From contig NZ_NIOF01000011.1 in the NCBI RefSeq assembly GCF_002205645.1, forward strand, positions 62,001-126,000: 64,000 nucleotides of DNA. The letters are read 5' to 3'. The position numbers and the translations under genes are program-made. The notes beneath the pieces are model-generated. The model had not been told where the DNA came from, did not search any database, and saw only the letters and a program-made list of their open reading frames with translations. This stretch comes from Roseateles aquatilis (GTDB lineage Bacteria > Pseudomonadota > Gammaproteobacteria > Burkholderiales > Burkholderiaceae_C). Positions within the stretch are counted from its first letter, which is position 1. Every line of letters starts with the position of its first letter. Positions 42,420 to 51,625 of the stretch are shown here, in pieces.

Positions 42420-43640
42420 ATGAAAGTCCTGAAACTGACCCCGTTCTTCCACCACCCCGATGTCAAGGTCTGGCCGGCGGACTACGACTCGGTCGGCGGC
42501 ATGCAGGTGCAGACCTGGCGGCAGGCCGTCTGGCTGGCCGAGGCCGGCGTGCATCAGCACGTCATGACCATCGGTTTCCCCGGCCTGCCGCGGCTGCGGC
42601 CGCTGCACGCGTCGCTGTGGGTGGAGCGGATGATGGTGCCGATGCCCCGCATCCGCTCGGAGTTCAGCGGGCTCGTCGGCCTGACCCAGTCCTGGGCGCT
42701 GGCCACGCTGGGGGCGCTGCTGCGGCGCTCGCGCTCGCACGACTTCGATCTGATCCACGCGCATTTCGACGGGCAGATTCCGGCGTTGCTGGTCGCGTGG
42801 TGGGCGCGGCGCCTGCTGCGCCTGCCGCTGGTGGTCACCGTGCATTGCTCGCGGCTGGCGGTCTACAGCCCGCACTCCTGGCTGGACATGCAGCAGCACC
42901 GCCTGGCCCGCTGGCTGGAGCGCAAGGTCGTGGCCCAGTCGTCGGCCGTGATGGCGCTGACGCATCGGACGGCGGACGTGCTCGGGCAGGACGCGCGGCG
43001 CGTCGAGGTGGTGCCCGACGTCGTCGACACCGCGCGCTTCGCGCCGCCGGCCGACGAGGCGGTGGCGGCCTTCCGCGCGCGCCATGGGCTCGGCCCGCGG
43101 ACCGTGGGTTTCGTCGGCCGGATCGCCAAGGAGAAGGGCTGGCATCACCTGGTCGAGCTGGCGCGCGCGCTGCGGGACGAGGACGTCCGGCTGCTGGTCG
43201 TCGGCGACGGCCCGCAGCGCGGCCGGCTGCTGGAGGCGCTGGAGGCGGCCGGCGCGCGGGACCGCGTCACCGTGACCGGCTTCATTCCCAACGACGAGGT
43301 GCCGGCGGCGATGGCCGCCTGCGAGCTGATCGTGATGCCGTCGCTCTACGAGGAGTTCGGCGGCGCCAGCATCGAGGCGCTGGCCACCGGCACGCCGGTG
43401 GTCGCCTTCGCGGTCGGCGGGCTGCGCGAGGTGCTGGGCGGCATCACGCCGGAGCTGCTGGTCGCGCCCGAGGACACCGCCGCGCTGATCCGCCGCGTCA
43501 AGGACGTGCTGGCCGGCGCGCACGCGGACCACACCGCGCCCGACCGCCTGCGGGCCCATGTCGAGGGGCGCTTCACGCCCGCGGCGATGGGTGCCCGGAC
43601 CCTGGATCTGTACCGATCCGCCATCGCGGGGCACGCCTGA
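42420..43640 (+). CDS. 2-deoxystreptamine N-acetylglucosaminyltransferase-like glycosyltransferase (BtrM/NeoM type)
   Basis: This 406-residue GT4 enzyme has a GT-B fold and the C-terminal site EEFGGASIEALATGTPVV. Its N-terminus (MKVLKLTPFFHH, then YDSVGGMQVQ and HVMTIGFPGLPR) follows very closely, from memory, that of NeoM (Neo8) of neomycin synthesis, which adds GlcNAc from UDP-GlcNAc to 2-deoxystreptamine to give 2'-N-acetylparomamine. GFVGRIAKEKGWHH and VVGDGPQRGRLLEALEAAG also match. This is one of the strongest links in the window to the aminoglycoside pathway. Confidence 0.92.
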   Translation: MKVLKLTPFFHHPDVKVWPADYDSVGGMQVQTWRQAVWLAEAGVHQHVMTIGFPGLPRLRPLHASLWVERMMVPMPRIRSEFSGLVGLTQSWALATLGALLRRSRSHDFDLIHAHFDGQIPALLVAWWARRLLRLPLVVTVHCSRLAVYSPHSWLDMQQHRLARWLERKVVAQSSAVMALTHRTADVLGQDARRVEVVPDVVDTARFAPPADEAVAAFRARHGLGPRTVGFVGRIAKEKGWHHLVELARALRDEDVRLLVVGDGPQRGRLLEALEAAGARDRVTVTGFIPNDEVPAAMAACELIVMPSLYEEFGGASIEALATGTPVVAFAVGGLREVLGGITPELLVAPEDTAALIRRVKDVLAGAHADHTAPDRLRAHVEGRFTPAAMGARTLDLYRSAIAGHA

Positions 43641-43744
43641 GCGCGGCCGCGTCCCGATCTCCGGCCGCCGTTTCCGTCGGGAGCCGCGCGGCGATTTCAA
43701 CCACGACGTCCCAAGCAGGACTTCCCAGCCAGGACCTTCCGACC

Positions 43745-44635
43745 ATGTCGCTCATCCACCTGCCCAACACGGCGCCCGCGCAGGACATACACGCCTGCCT
43801 GCGCGAGCACGGCTACGCCATCATCGACCGGCTGGTGCCGCCCACCCACATGGACCGGATCGCGACGGAGCTCGCGCCGCACATGGCCGCGACCCCGTTC
43901 GGACCGGACAGCATCCTGGGCAAGCGGACCCAGCGCACCGGCGCGTTGATCGCGCGGTCGCCGGCCGCCCGGGAGCTGGTCATGCACCCGACCATCCTGG
44001 AGGTCACCGGCCGCTTCCTGGCCCATGCCACCACCTTCCAGGTGCATTGCACGCAGGTGATCGCCATCCACCCCGGTGCGAAGGCGCAGACGCTGCATCA
44101 GGACGAGGTGGCGTGGGACATGTTCCCCTTCCCGGAGGATTACCACGTGCAGTGCAACACCCTCTGGGCGATGACCGATTACACCGAGGAGATGGGCGCC
44201 ACCCGCGTCGTGCCGGGCAGCCACCGGGCCGGTCGCAGCGTGGAGTTCGACATCGCCCAGAGCCTGCCGGCGGCGATGGAGAAGGGATCCGTCCTGCTGT
44301 ACGACGGCAAGGTCTATCACGGCGGCGGTGAAAACCGGTCCGACCGGATCCGCTCGGCGATCAACCTGACCTACGCGGTGGGATGGGTGCGGCAGGAGGA
44401 AAACCAGTTTCTGTCCTGTCCGCCGGAGATCGCGCGGACCCTGCCCGACGATTTGCTGCGCCTCATGGGCTATCAATGCGGCGCCTTCGCGCTGGGGTAT
44501 GTCAATGGATTCGAGGACCCGCTGACCGTATTGGGCCGCGGCGAGCCGGGCAAGATCCTCGGCGCTGAATTGATGCAGCGCTCCCGGATGAATCCGGACC
44601 GGCAGTCCTTTCTGCGCGAAGCTGAATTTGGCTGA
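43745..44635 (+). CDS. PhyH-family Fe(II)/2-oxoglutarate dioxygenase
   Basis: This 296-residue enzyme has the metal triad H118 and D120 (LHQDEVAWD) and H192 (KVYHGGGENRSD), with a likely 2-oxoglutarate-binding arginine at about R201-R203. It contains the DYHVQCNTLWAMTDYTEEMGATRVVPGSH block typical of phytanoyl-CoA dioxygenase relatives. KanJ, a PhyH-type enzyme, oxidises the 2' position of kanamycin B. A late oxidative tailoring step is therefore plausible here. It is the last gene of the plus-strand operon, after a 104-bp gap. Confidence 0.88.
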   Translation: MSLIHLPNTAPAQDIHACLREHGYAIIDRLVPPTHMDRIATELAPHMAATPFGPDSILGKRTQRTGALIARSPAARELVMHPTILEVTGRFLAHATTFQVHCTQVIAIHPGAKAQTLHQDEVAWDMFPFPEDYHVQCNTLWAMTDYTEEMGATRVVPGSHRAGRSVEFDIAQSLPAAMEKGSVLLYDGKVYHGGGENRSDRIRSAINLTYAVGWVRQEENQFLSCPPEIARTLPDDLLRLMGYQCGAFALGYVNGFEDPLTVLGRGEPGKILGAELMQRSRMNPDRQSFLREAEFG

Positions 44636-45095
44636 GTTTCACGGCCGGTCGCCGATCGGTCGCGGATGCGTCGCAAAAGCCGCCATCAGCCGCTTTGGGC
44701 GGCCCCGTTCCTCCTGCCCGCTTCGTCGCGCCGCGCGCCTTTCAGCGCCCGGCGTGGCTTTGCGCACGCCTGCCACCGGGCATATGAAAGGTCTTACAGT
44801 TGTTCTGCCGTAAACATCATGCTATTTCGCGCGTGCGCGAATATCTATCTAGTCGTGAATCTCGGGGGCAATCCCCGCGGGAGAGGTTTTCTGATCGTTT
44901 TCAGATCGTGATAGATACTGTCGAAAACCCTGTGAAAGTCGGCTTGAAAAACCCCAGTGCCATTGGTCATGGATAGTTAACATTGCATGAATGTAAATTC
45001 TGTCAATCGAACAAATGGGCGATCGCCGCGATCCGGCAGTCGTTCTCGAAGACGCCTCCTCCCACACAACGGCCGACACACATTTCCACGACGCC
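44636..45095. other. AT-richer intergenic region at the cluster edge
   Basis: About 460 bp with a marked fall in GC from about 44770 onward. It contains small inverted repeats (TTCGCGC/GCGCGAA near 44825, GGGG/CCCC near 44870, CTGATCG...CAGATCG near 44890). I see no gene. It probably holds the end of the cluster transcript and the promoter of the H-NS-like gene, but no promoter is clear. Confidence 0.6.
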
Positions 45096-45344
45096 ATGAG
45101 CAAATCACTTCAGCAAGTGCTCCAGCAGATTGACAAGCTTCAGAAGCAAGCCGAGCAACTCCGCGCCAAGGAGGTCTCCCAGGTGGTGGCCAGCATCCGG
45201 CAGGCCATCGACCATTACGGCCTGACCCGTCAGGAGCTGTTCGGGCCGGCGCTCGCCAACACGCGGCGGCGCCGCACGGCGAAGGACCGGGCTGGCCCGG
45301 TGACGCCCACGGTGGAGCGCGCCGCGCGTCGGCGCGCCAATTGA
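45096..45344 (+). CDS. H-NS-like N-terminal domain protein without the usual DNA-binding motif
   Basis: This 82-residue protein has a helical oligomerisation region (LQQVLQQIDKLQKQAEQLRA, then VVASIRQAIDHYGLTRQELFG) of the form found in Burkholderiales H-NS proteins. The normal C-terminal motif (TWSGRGRxPxW type) is absent. Instead there is a short basic tail with RRRRTAKDR and RRR. It may still bind DNA by the basic tail or act as a modulator of full H-NS, like truncated H-NS antagonists. It lies beside AT-rich DNA next to the cluster. The ATG at 45096 starts the helical domain. Confidence 0.7.
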   Translation: MSKSLQQVLQQIDKLQKQAEQLRAKEVSQVVASIRQAIDHYGLTRQELFGPALANTRRRRTAKDRAGPVTPTVERAARRRAN

Positions 45345-45357
45345 CGCCCGGCGACGC

Positions 45358-46125
45358 CTACTTCACCCAGCCGATCTCCCTGGCCGTCGCCGGCCCGATG
45401 ACCGTCTGCGCGAGTCCGTCCGGGATCCGCGCCTCCCCGTTGCGCAAGGGAATGCGCCCCGCCATCAATTCCGCCCGCGCCTGGGGCAGCAGCGGTTCCC
45501 GGTCCGGTTCGGCGTAGCCGTCGGGCGGCAGCGGCATCAACGTCGCCGGGTCGTACTTGTCGGTCGCGCTGAAGGTGTGCAGCGTCTCGTGCGCGATGAC
45601 GACCTCGTTGGCGCCCTGCTGCGCGCGCGCGGCGAAGAGATGGGCCAGGCCCAGCCGGCCCTTCTCCAGGCCGATGGAGTGCGGCAGCGCGCCGGAGAAA
45701 TCCGGCGGGTGGTACATCAGGAAGAGCTTCACGTCCGGCACCGGCGAGCTGGGCGGTGTCTCGCGCCAGGCCCACCAGCGCATCCGCAGGCTCCAGGAAA
45801 TCGCCGCAAGCACGCCGCGGTCGCGCGGCGGCGCTGGCGGCAGCGCGCTCACCCGGCGACCCAGCACGATCCGGATCGGCTGGGACAGGGCCACGCCATG
45901 GCGCCGCGCCTGGTCCTGGAAGTAGGGCTCGAGGCGGGCGAAGTCGGACTCGTCCAGGCGCTGCAGGTAGGCCTCGGTCGCCGCGTCGCCGGCGGCGTTG
46001 ATCGGATACAGCGTCACGACCTGCGGTCGCTTCCAGGACTGCGCCTGCCAGCGACCGATCAGCGTCGTGCCCGCCGCCGTCACGAGGATCCCGAGCAGGA
46101 TCAGGATGCGGATCGCCTTGAACAT
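45358..46125 (-). CDS. Membrane-anchored protein with HExxH zinc-protease motif
   Basis: This 255-residue protein has one N-terminal membrane segment (about 5-23) and a periplasmic domain with HETLH at 179-183 in VVIAHETLHTFSATDKYD, the pattern of a zinc metallopeptidase. The third ligand may be the nearby Asp or a later Glu. I do not know the family name; the protein looks like a conserved hypothetical of Proteobacteria. It is convergent with the H-NS-like gene. Confidence 0.7.
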   Translation of the reverse strand: MFKAIRILILLGILVTAAGTTLIGRWQAQSWKRPQVVTLYPINAAGDAATEAYLQRLDESDFARLEPYFQDQARRHGVALSQPIRIVLGRRVSALPPAPPRDRGVLAAISWSLRMRWWAWRETPPSSPVPDVKLFLMYHPPDFSGALPHSIGLEKGRLGLAHLFAARAQQGANEVVIAHETLHTFSATDKYDPATLMPLPPDGYAEPDREPLLPQARAELMAGRIPLRNGEARIPDGLAQTVIGPATAREIGWVK

Positions 46126-46248
46126 GCAAGCTCCCTCATGTGGCGACCGGTCGGGCCGGTCGCCTCGACCGGTGCGTCGATCGTGGCGGTGATGGCCGTT
46201 TCGCCTGCTGCTCCGCCTGGCGCTTCATCCGCGGTCGCGCGTGTCGCT

Positions 46249-46656
46249 TCACTCGCCGCGGACCTTGCCGCGTCCGGCCTTGATGTCGCCGCGCTGGGTC
46301 TTGGCCTCCAGGCGGCGCTTCTGCGAGGCGCGGGTGGGCTTGGTCGCCCGGCGCGCCTTGGGCGTGTGCGCCACGCTCTGCGCCAGCGCCACCAGGCGGG
46401 CGATCGCGTCGGCGCGGTTCTGCTCCTGGCTGCGTGACTCCTGCGCCTTGATCACGACGATGCCGTCGGCGGTGATGCGCTGGTCGGACAGCGCCAGCAG
46501 CCGTTCCTTGATGATCGCCGGCAGCGTGGAGCGCCGGATGTCGAAGCGCAGATGCACCGCGCTGCTGACCTTGTTGACGTTCTGCCCGCCCGGCCCGCTG
46601 GCGCGGATGCCGGTCATGTCCAGTTCCCAATCGGCGGGCGTCCAGTCCAGATGCAT
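46249..46656 (-). CDS. arfB: Alternative ribosome-rescue peptidyl-tRNA hydrolase ArfB (YaeJ)
   Basis: This 135-residue protein has the GGQ motif at 23-25 ([12 protein letters not shown]) and the basic C-terminal tail (about 100-135) that enters the mRNA channel of stalled ribosomes. Length and layout match ArfB, not a full release factor. It is followed on the same strand by the HExxH protein gene. Confidence 0.93.
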   Translation of the reverse strand: MHLDWTPADWELDMTGIRASGPGGQNVNKVSSAVHLRFDIRRSTLPAIIKERLLALSDQRITADGIVVIKAQESRSQEQNRADAIARLVALAQSVAHTPKARRATKPTRASQKRRLEAKTQRGDIKAGRGKVRGE

Positions 46657-46693
46657 GGCACCGCGGGCGTGGGGAAACCGACCGGGGCGGCGC

Positions 46694-47806
46694 TCAGCCC
46701 AGCGTCTCGACGTGCACCGGCACCCGACGGGCCAGCGCGCACATCAGCTCGTAGCCGATCGTGCCGGCGGACTGCGCGACCTCGTCGATCGGCAGCACGG
46801 CGCCCTTCGGGCCCTGACCCCACAGCGTGACCTCGGCGCCGATGCCGTCCAGCGGCAGCTGCTTCAGATCGGTCAGGTCGACGGCCAGCATGTCCATCGA
46901 GACCCGGCCCACCGTCGTCGTGCGCTGCCCGGCGACCAGCACCGGCGTGCCGTGGCCGGCATGGCGCGGATAGCCGTCCGCGTAGCCGCAGGCCACCGTG
47001 CCGATGCGCATCGCGCGCTGCGCGACGAAGCTGCTGCCGTAGCCGACGCTGTCGCCTTCCTTCAGGTGCTGGACCGCCAGCACCTTGGACCGCAGCGTCA
47101 TCGTGGGCCGCAGGTCCCAGTGGGCGATGTCGTGCTCCGGATAGTCCGGCGCGCTGCCGTAGGTCATGATTCCCGCGCGGACCCAGTCCGCCCGCACCGC
47201 CGGGTCCTTGCTGTGGCGCAGGATCGCCGCGCTGTTGCTCAGCGAGCGCGCGCCCGGCAGGTCGGCCGTCGCTTCCTTGAAGACCGCCGTCTGGTGCTCG
47301 ATGCCGCGCGCGCCGTCGGCGTCAGAGAAATGCGTCATCAGCGAGATCTCGTCCACCTGCGGCAGGGCGTTCAGCCGCGTCCAGGCGCCGCGGAAGGCGT
47401 TCGGGGTGAAGCCCAGCCGGTTCATGCCGCTGTTGAGCTTCAGGAAGACGCGGTGCGGCTCGTGCGTCTTGTGCATCGCCAGCCAGTCGATCTGCTGCTC
47501 GTGGTGCACCGCGTGCCACAGCTTCAGCCGCGAGCACAGCTCCAGGTCGCGCGTCTCGAAGCAGCCTTCCAGCAGCAGGATCGGGCCGCGCCAGCCCAGG
47601 TCCCGCAGGCGCTGGGCCTCGTCCAGGTCGAGCAGCCCGAAGCCGTCGGCGCCGCGCAGCGCATCGAAGACGTTCTCGATGCCGTGGCCGTAGGCGTTGG
47701 CCTTGACGATCGCCAGCACCTGCGCGTCCGGCGAGCTGGCCCGGGCGCGGGCGATGTTGTGGGCCAGCGCGGGCTGGTGGATCAGGGCTTCGATCGGACG
47801 GGGCAT
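46694..47806 (-). CDS. alr: Alanine racemase
   Basis: This 370-residue PLP enzyme makes D-alanine for peptidoglycan. The PLP lysine is K35 in [11 protein letters not shown]. The second catalytic region is seen in AGIMTYG and SMDMLAVDL. The ATG at 47806 gives the family start; an in-frame ATG three codons upstream is less typical. The gene is 37 bp upstream of arfB on the same strand. Together with dadA and ldcA further along it marks D-amino-acid and cell-wall metabolism. Confidence 0.95.
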   Translation of the reverse strand: MPRPIEALIHQPALAHNIARARASSPDAQVLAIVKANAYGHGIENVFDALRGADGFGLLDLDEAQRLRDLGWRGPILLLEGCFETRDLELCSRLKLWHAVHHEQQIDWLAMHKTHEPHRVFLKLNSGMNRLGFTPNAFRGAWTRLNALPQVDEISLMTHFSDADGARGIEHQTAVFKEATADLPGARSLSNSAAILRHSKDPAVRADWVRAGIMTYGSAPDYPEHDIAHWDLRPTMTLRSKVLAVQHLKEGDSVGYGSSFVAQRAMRIGTVACGYADGYPRHAGHGTPVLVAGQRTTTVGRVSMDMLAVDLTDLKQLPLDGIGAEVTLWGQGPKGAVLPIDEVAQSAGTIGYELMCALARRVPVHVETLG

Positions 47807-48058
47807 GGGCCGCATTGTGCCGTGGCATGAACGGGGGCACGCACCGGCCCGGGGCGCGGCGTGGCATCGCCGCGGCAGAGGGAGCGGCATCGGGAATGCT
47901 TCGTGGATCCCTCCGAAATGGGTGGGAAATAGCACAGAGCCGGTGTACCGTGAAGCGCTGTTACGAAAACAAGCGCGTGCTATAAACCCGCCGCAGCGCT
48001 GCCTTTCCCACCCCGGTGGACCCAGCGTGATCACCGCAGTTCCAGGTATGCCGGGTCG

Positions 48059-49336
48059 ATGAAAAAAGGCTTCTACACCATCATGTCAGCGCAGTTCTTC
48101 AGCTCGCTGGCTGATAACGCGCTGTTCGTCGCCGCCGTGGAGCTCCTGCGCACCAGCGGTGCGCCCGAGTGGCAGCGGGCCGCATTGGTCCCGATGTTCG
48201 CGCTGTTCTATGTCGTGCTCGCGCCGTTCGTGGGGGCCTTCGCGGACGCGGTACCCAAGGGCAAGGTCATGTTCATCTCCAACACCATCAAGGTGGTGGG
48301 ATGCCTGAGCATGCTGGCGGGGGTGCATCCGTTGATCGCCTATGCGATCGTGGGCCTGGGCGCGGCCGCGTATTCGCCGGCCAAGTACGGCATCCTCACC
48401 GAGTTGCTGCCGCCGTCCCAGCTGGTCAAGGCCAATGGCTGGATCGAGGGCCTGACCATCGCCTCGATCATCCTGGGCGCCGTCTTCGGCGGCCAGCTGC
48501 TGGGGGAGCGGGCCTCGTCGGTGCTGCTGTCCTTCGACATGCCGTTCATCGACACCGGCATCGACACCGCGCCGCAGGCGGCCATCGCCTTCATGGTGGT
48601 GCTGTACGGCATTGCCGCGCTCTTCAACCTGCGCATCCCGCGCACCGACTCGCCGCTGCAGCCGATCTCGCACAACGCCACGGACCTGGTGCGCGAGTTC
48701 GCCGCCTGCAACTCGCGGCTGTGGCAGGACAAGCTGGGCCAGATCTCGCTGGGCATGACGACGCTGTTCTGGGGCGTGTCCGGCAACATGCGCTACATCG
48801 TCTTCGCCTGGGCCGCCGCGGCGCTGGGCTACGGCACGACGCAGGCGTCGGCGCTGGCCGGCGTGGTGGCGATCGGCACCGCCGTCGGCGCGGTGGTGGC
48901 GTCGATGGCCGTGCGGCTGGACAAGGCCACCAGCGTCATTCCGCTGGGCATCGGCATGGGCCTGCTGATGCTGGTGCTGAACTTCATCAACCAGCTCTGG
49001 CTGGCGATCCCCTTCCTGATCCTGCTCGGCGGCATCGGCGGCTACCTGGTCGTGCCGATGAACGCGCTGCTGCAGCACCGCGGCCACAACCTGATGGGCG
49101 CCGGCCGCTCGATCGCCGTGCAGAACTTCAACGAGCAGGCCTGCATCCTGGGCCTGGGCGCGCTGTACACGATGCTGACGCGCTTCGGCACCTCGGCCTT
49201 CGGCTCGATCACGATCTTCGGCCTGCTGGTGGCGGGCATCATGTGGGTCGTGGGCCGCTGGCACGCGCACAACAAGCGCGAGCATGCCGAGGAGCTCGAC
49301 CGCCTGCTGGCGATCGCGCGCAGCGACAAGCACTGA
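48059..49336 (+). CDS. lplT: Lysophospholipid transporter LplT
   Basis: This 425-residue major facilitator protein flips lysophospholipids across the inner membrane for re-acylation. It has 11-12 helices and the family start [23 protein letters not shown], with [24 protein letters not shown] in the middle. In Escherichia coli lplT is followed by aas; no acyltransferase gene follows here, so it works with an enzyme encoded elsewhere. A TATAAA at 47981-47986 may be its -10 element. Confidence 0.92.
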   Translation: MKKGFYTIMSAQFFSSLADNALFVAAVELLRTSGAPEWQRAALVPMFALFYVVLAPFVGAFADAVPKGKVMFISNTIKVVGCLSMLAGVHPLIAYAIVGLGAAAYSPAKYGILTELLPPSQLVKANGWIEGLTIASIILGAVFGGQLLGERASSVLLSFDMPFIDTGIDTAPQAAIAFMVVLYGIAALFNLRIPRTDSPLQPISHNATDLVREFAACNSRLWQDKLGQISLGMTTLFWGVSGNMRYIVFAWAAAALGYGTTQASALAGVVAIGTAVGAVVASMAVRLDKATSVIPLGIGMGLLMLVLNFINQLWLAIPFLILLGGIGGYLVVPMNALLQHRGHNLMGAGRSIAVQNFNEQACILGLGALYTMLTRFGTSAFGSITIFGLLVAGIMWVVGRWHAHNKREHAEELDRLLAIARSDKH

Positions 49337-49384
49337 CCGGCCCGGCGCCTGGCAGCTCCGCCAGATCCGCAAGGCCCAATGACG

Positions 49385-49406
49385 GACGGCTCCTAAGGGA
49401 GCCGTC
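49385..49406. terminator. Terminator hairpin between convergent lplT and SGNH genes
   Basis: GACGGCTCC and GGAGCCGTC form a perfect 9-bp stem with a TAAG loop, followed by GTCGTTTCG. It lies 48 bp after the lplT stop and could serve both strands, though the T run is weak. Confidence 0.6.
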
Positions 49407-49450
49407 GTCGTTTCGGGGACCGCTCGGCGAAGAGCGGATCCGGTCCGGGG

Positions 49451-50392
49451 TCAGCGCCGCGCGCGGCCCCTGCCGCCGGGCGGCGCGGCGACCGCGATGC
49501 CGCCGGTGGTCAGCACCTGCTCGATGTGCTCCGACCAGGCGCGGCCGATCTTGAGGCAGCCGCTGTGGTTCAGGTGGATCTCGTTGTGCCAGTCGCCGCT
49601 GATGCCGCTGGCGCCGGGCGTCGCCGCCGCGAGCGGCACGGCGGTCGAGTCGAACACGAACAGCCCCGGGAACTGCTCCTTGTCCGCCATCAGCGTCTTC
49701 AGCAGCTGCGCCAGGTGCATCACCATCAGGCGGCTGACGGCGGCCCAGTCGGCCGCGGGGATCGCGTAGGCCTTCAGCGCCGGATACAGCCAGGGGCCGT
49801 GGCCCGCGTCCGCGGCGCCGGCCGGGCGCGGCATCGGCACGGCGTAGCAGTGCATGAAGATCGGCTTGCCCGCCGACGGTCCCTGGTCACGCAGCGTCAG
49901 CAGGTGGCGCAGGTTGGCGCGCAGGTACTCGGCGTAGGTGGTCCAGCCGGGCTCCGAGAAATAGCGGCCGACGCCGGCCGACGGCGGGCCCCACTCGGTC
50001 TGGTTGCGCAGCAGGCGCAGGTGCAGCGGGATGTCCGCGCCGTCGAGGTGGACCGGCGTCTGCGCGGCCTTGATCAGGTCATTGCCGCCGACGGACAGCA
50101 GGATGCCGTCCCAGACCGGCGCGTCGGCCGCGGTGAGCAGGCGCACGAAGTCCGGCGCCGCTTCCAGCTCGACGACCTTGGCCAGGCTCTCGCGCTGGCC
50201 GGCGCAGTTCACCGCCGCGGCGGGTTTGGACAGCACCAGCTCCTGCAGCAGGTTGGCGTGGGCGCTGAGTTTGGCCTGAGCGGTCGAGAACCAGGAATCC
50301 CCCTGGGCCAACAGGCGCCAGTGATAGCTCTGCAGATCGGGCCCGGAGGCGGACTGCAGATCTTCCGGGGCAAAACAGGCCAAGTGATCCAA
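49451..50392 (-). CDS. SGNH/GDSL-type hydrolase
   Basis: This 313-residue protein has SGNH-family blocks: GDSW at 31-34 with the serine nucleophile, VGGND at about 101-105, and DWHNEIHLNHSG near the C-terminus with the catalytic Asp and His. No signal peptide is seen. The family includes esterases and lipases; the substrate is unknown. It is monocistronic and divergent from the EamA gene. Confidence 0.8.
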   Translation of the reverse strand: MDHLACFAPEDLQSASGPDLQSYHWRLLAQGDSWFSTAQAKLSAHANLLQELVLSKPAAAVNCAGQRESLAKVVELEAAPDFVRLLTAADAPVWDGILLSVGGNDLIKAAQTPVHLDGADIPLHLRLLRNQTEWGPPSAGVGRYFSEPGWTTYAEYLRANLRHLLTLRDQGPSAGKPIFMHCYAVPMPRPAGAADAGHGPWLYPALKAYAIPAADWAAVSRLMVMHLAQLLKTLMADKEQFPGLFVFDSTAVPLAAATPGASGISGDWHNEIHLNHSGCLKIGRAWSEHIEQVLTTGGIAVAAPPGGRGRARR

Positions 50393-50714
50393 GAGAAGCT
50401 CTCCCTAGTTTGGTGGACCGGACACACGCGACAGGGTAGGCCGCGTGCATGACAGGCGCACGGCGCCCCGATTGGAGGTCAGGGTCAGTCCTTGCGCCAT
50501 GCTATAAACCCTGGGCATTGTTGGCTGGTCCGCAGGCCGGATCCAAGCCCCGCGACAAGGACTGTTGCGCTGGCCCCACCCCTGGGGCGGCAGGCGGCGG
50601 ACCCGGGCGCGAAATGCCGCGGTGTCATCCCGACCCTGCCCCCGATTTCCCTTCGATGTCCCCTGGCCGGAACGCCTGGCGTGCCGCCTTCGTTTGCGTT
50701 CGCCGATCTCCCGC
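50393..50714. other. Divergent intergenic region
   Basis: About 322 bp between the SGNH and EamA genes, with no gene seen. A TATAAA at 50503-50508, in the context GCTATAAACC also seen upstream of lplT, may be a -10 element for the EamA gene, with no clear -35 element. Confidence 0.4.
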
Positions 50715-51575
50715 ATGCCGATCCTCGCCCTGATGTTCAACGCCACCATCTGGGGGCTCTCCTGGTGGCCGTTCAGGCAGTTCGAGGCCGCCGGCATGCA
50801 TCCGTTGTGGACGACGGTGATCATGTACACGCTGTCGTGGGTGGTGGTGCTGGTCAGCCAGCGCGGCGCGGCGGCGGAGCTGCTGCGCTCGCGCGGCCTG
50901 TGGCTGGTGATGCTGGCGGCGGGCCTGACCAACACCGCGTTCAACTGGGGCGTGGCGACGGGGGACGTGGTCCGCGTCGTGCTGCTGTTCTATCTGATGC
51001 CGCTGTGGGCGGTGCTGCTGGCGCGGCTGATCCTGGGCGAGCCGTTGACGGCCATCGCCGGGCTGCGCATCGCGCTGGCGCTGGGCGGCGCGCTGGCGGT
51101 GCTGTCCCCGGCGGACGGCGGCTGGCCGCTGCCGTCCAGCCTGCCGGATGTGCTCGGGCTGGTGGGCGGCATCACCTTCGCCTTCAACAACGTCATGCTG
51201 CGGCGCGAGGCCGCCCGCAGCCCGGGCGCGCGGGCGCTGGCGATGTTCAGCGGCGGTGTCGGCGTGGCCGGCGTGTCGGCCCTGGCGATGGCCGGCGGCG
51301 GCCTGGCGCCGTGGCCCTGGCTGCCGGGCGCCGTCTGGCTGCTGCCGCTGGCGGGGATGGCGCTGCTGTTCTTCGCCTCCAACCTGTCCCTTCAATACGG
51401 GGCGGCGCGCCTGCCGGCCAATGTCACCGCGGTGGTGATGCTGACCGAGGTCCCGGTCGCGGCCGTCTCCGCGCTGCTGCTGGGCGGCGGCGTGCTGGAC
51501 GGCCGCACCGCGCTGGGCGGCGCCGCGATCCTGGCCGCGGCGCTGCTGGCGGCGGTGGAGCGCCGACGCGCCTGA
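50715..51575 (+). CDS. EamA/DMT-family transporter
   Basis: This 286-residue protein has ten predicted membrane helices in two EamA repeats, starting MPILALMFNATIWGLSWWPF. An upstream in-frame extension is very basic and unlike a membrane protein, so the ATG at 50715 is chosen. The substrate is unknown. Glutathione peroxidase follows on the same strand. Confidence 0.9.
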   Translation: MPILALMFNATIWGLSWWPFRQFEAAGMHPLWTTVIMYTLSWVVVLVSQRGAAAELLRSRGLWLVMLAAGLTNTAFNWGVATGDVVRVVLLFYLMPLWAVLLARLILGEPLTAIAGLRIALALGGALAVLSPADGGWPLPSSLPDVLGLVGGITFAFNNVMLRREAARSPGARALAMFSGGVGVAGVSALAMAGGGLAPWPWLPGAVWLLPLAGMALLFFASNLSLQYGAARLPANVTAVVMLTEVPVAAVSALLLGGGVLDGRTALGGAAILAAALLAAVERRRA

Positions 51576-51625
51576 TGCCGCCCGGCGCGCTAGGATGCAC
51601 CCCGGTCCATTCGAGGAGGTCATCC

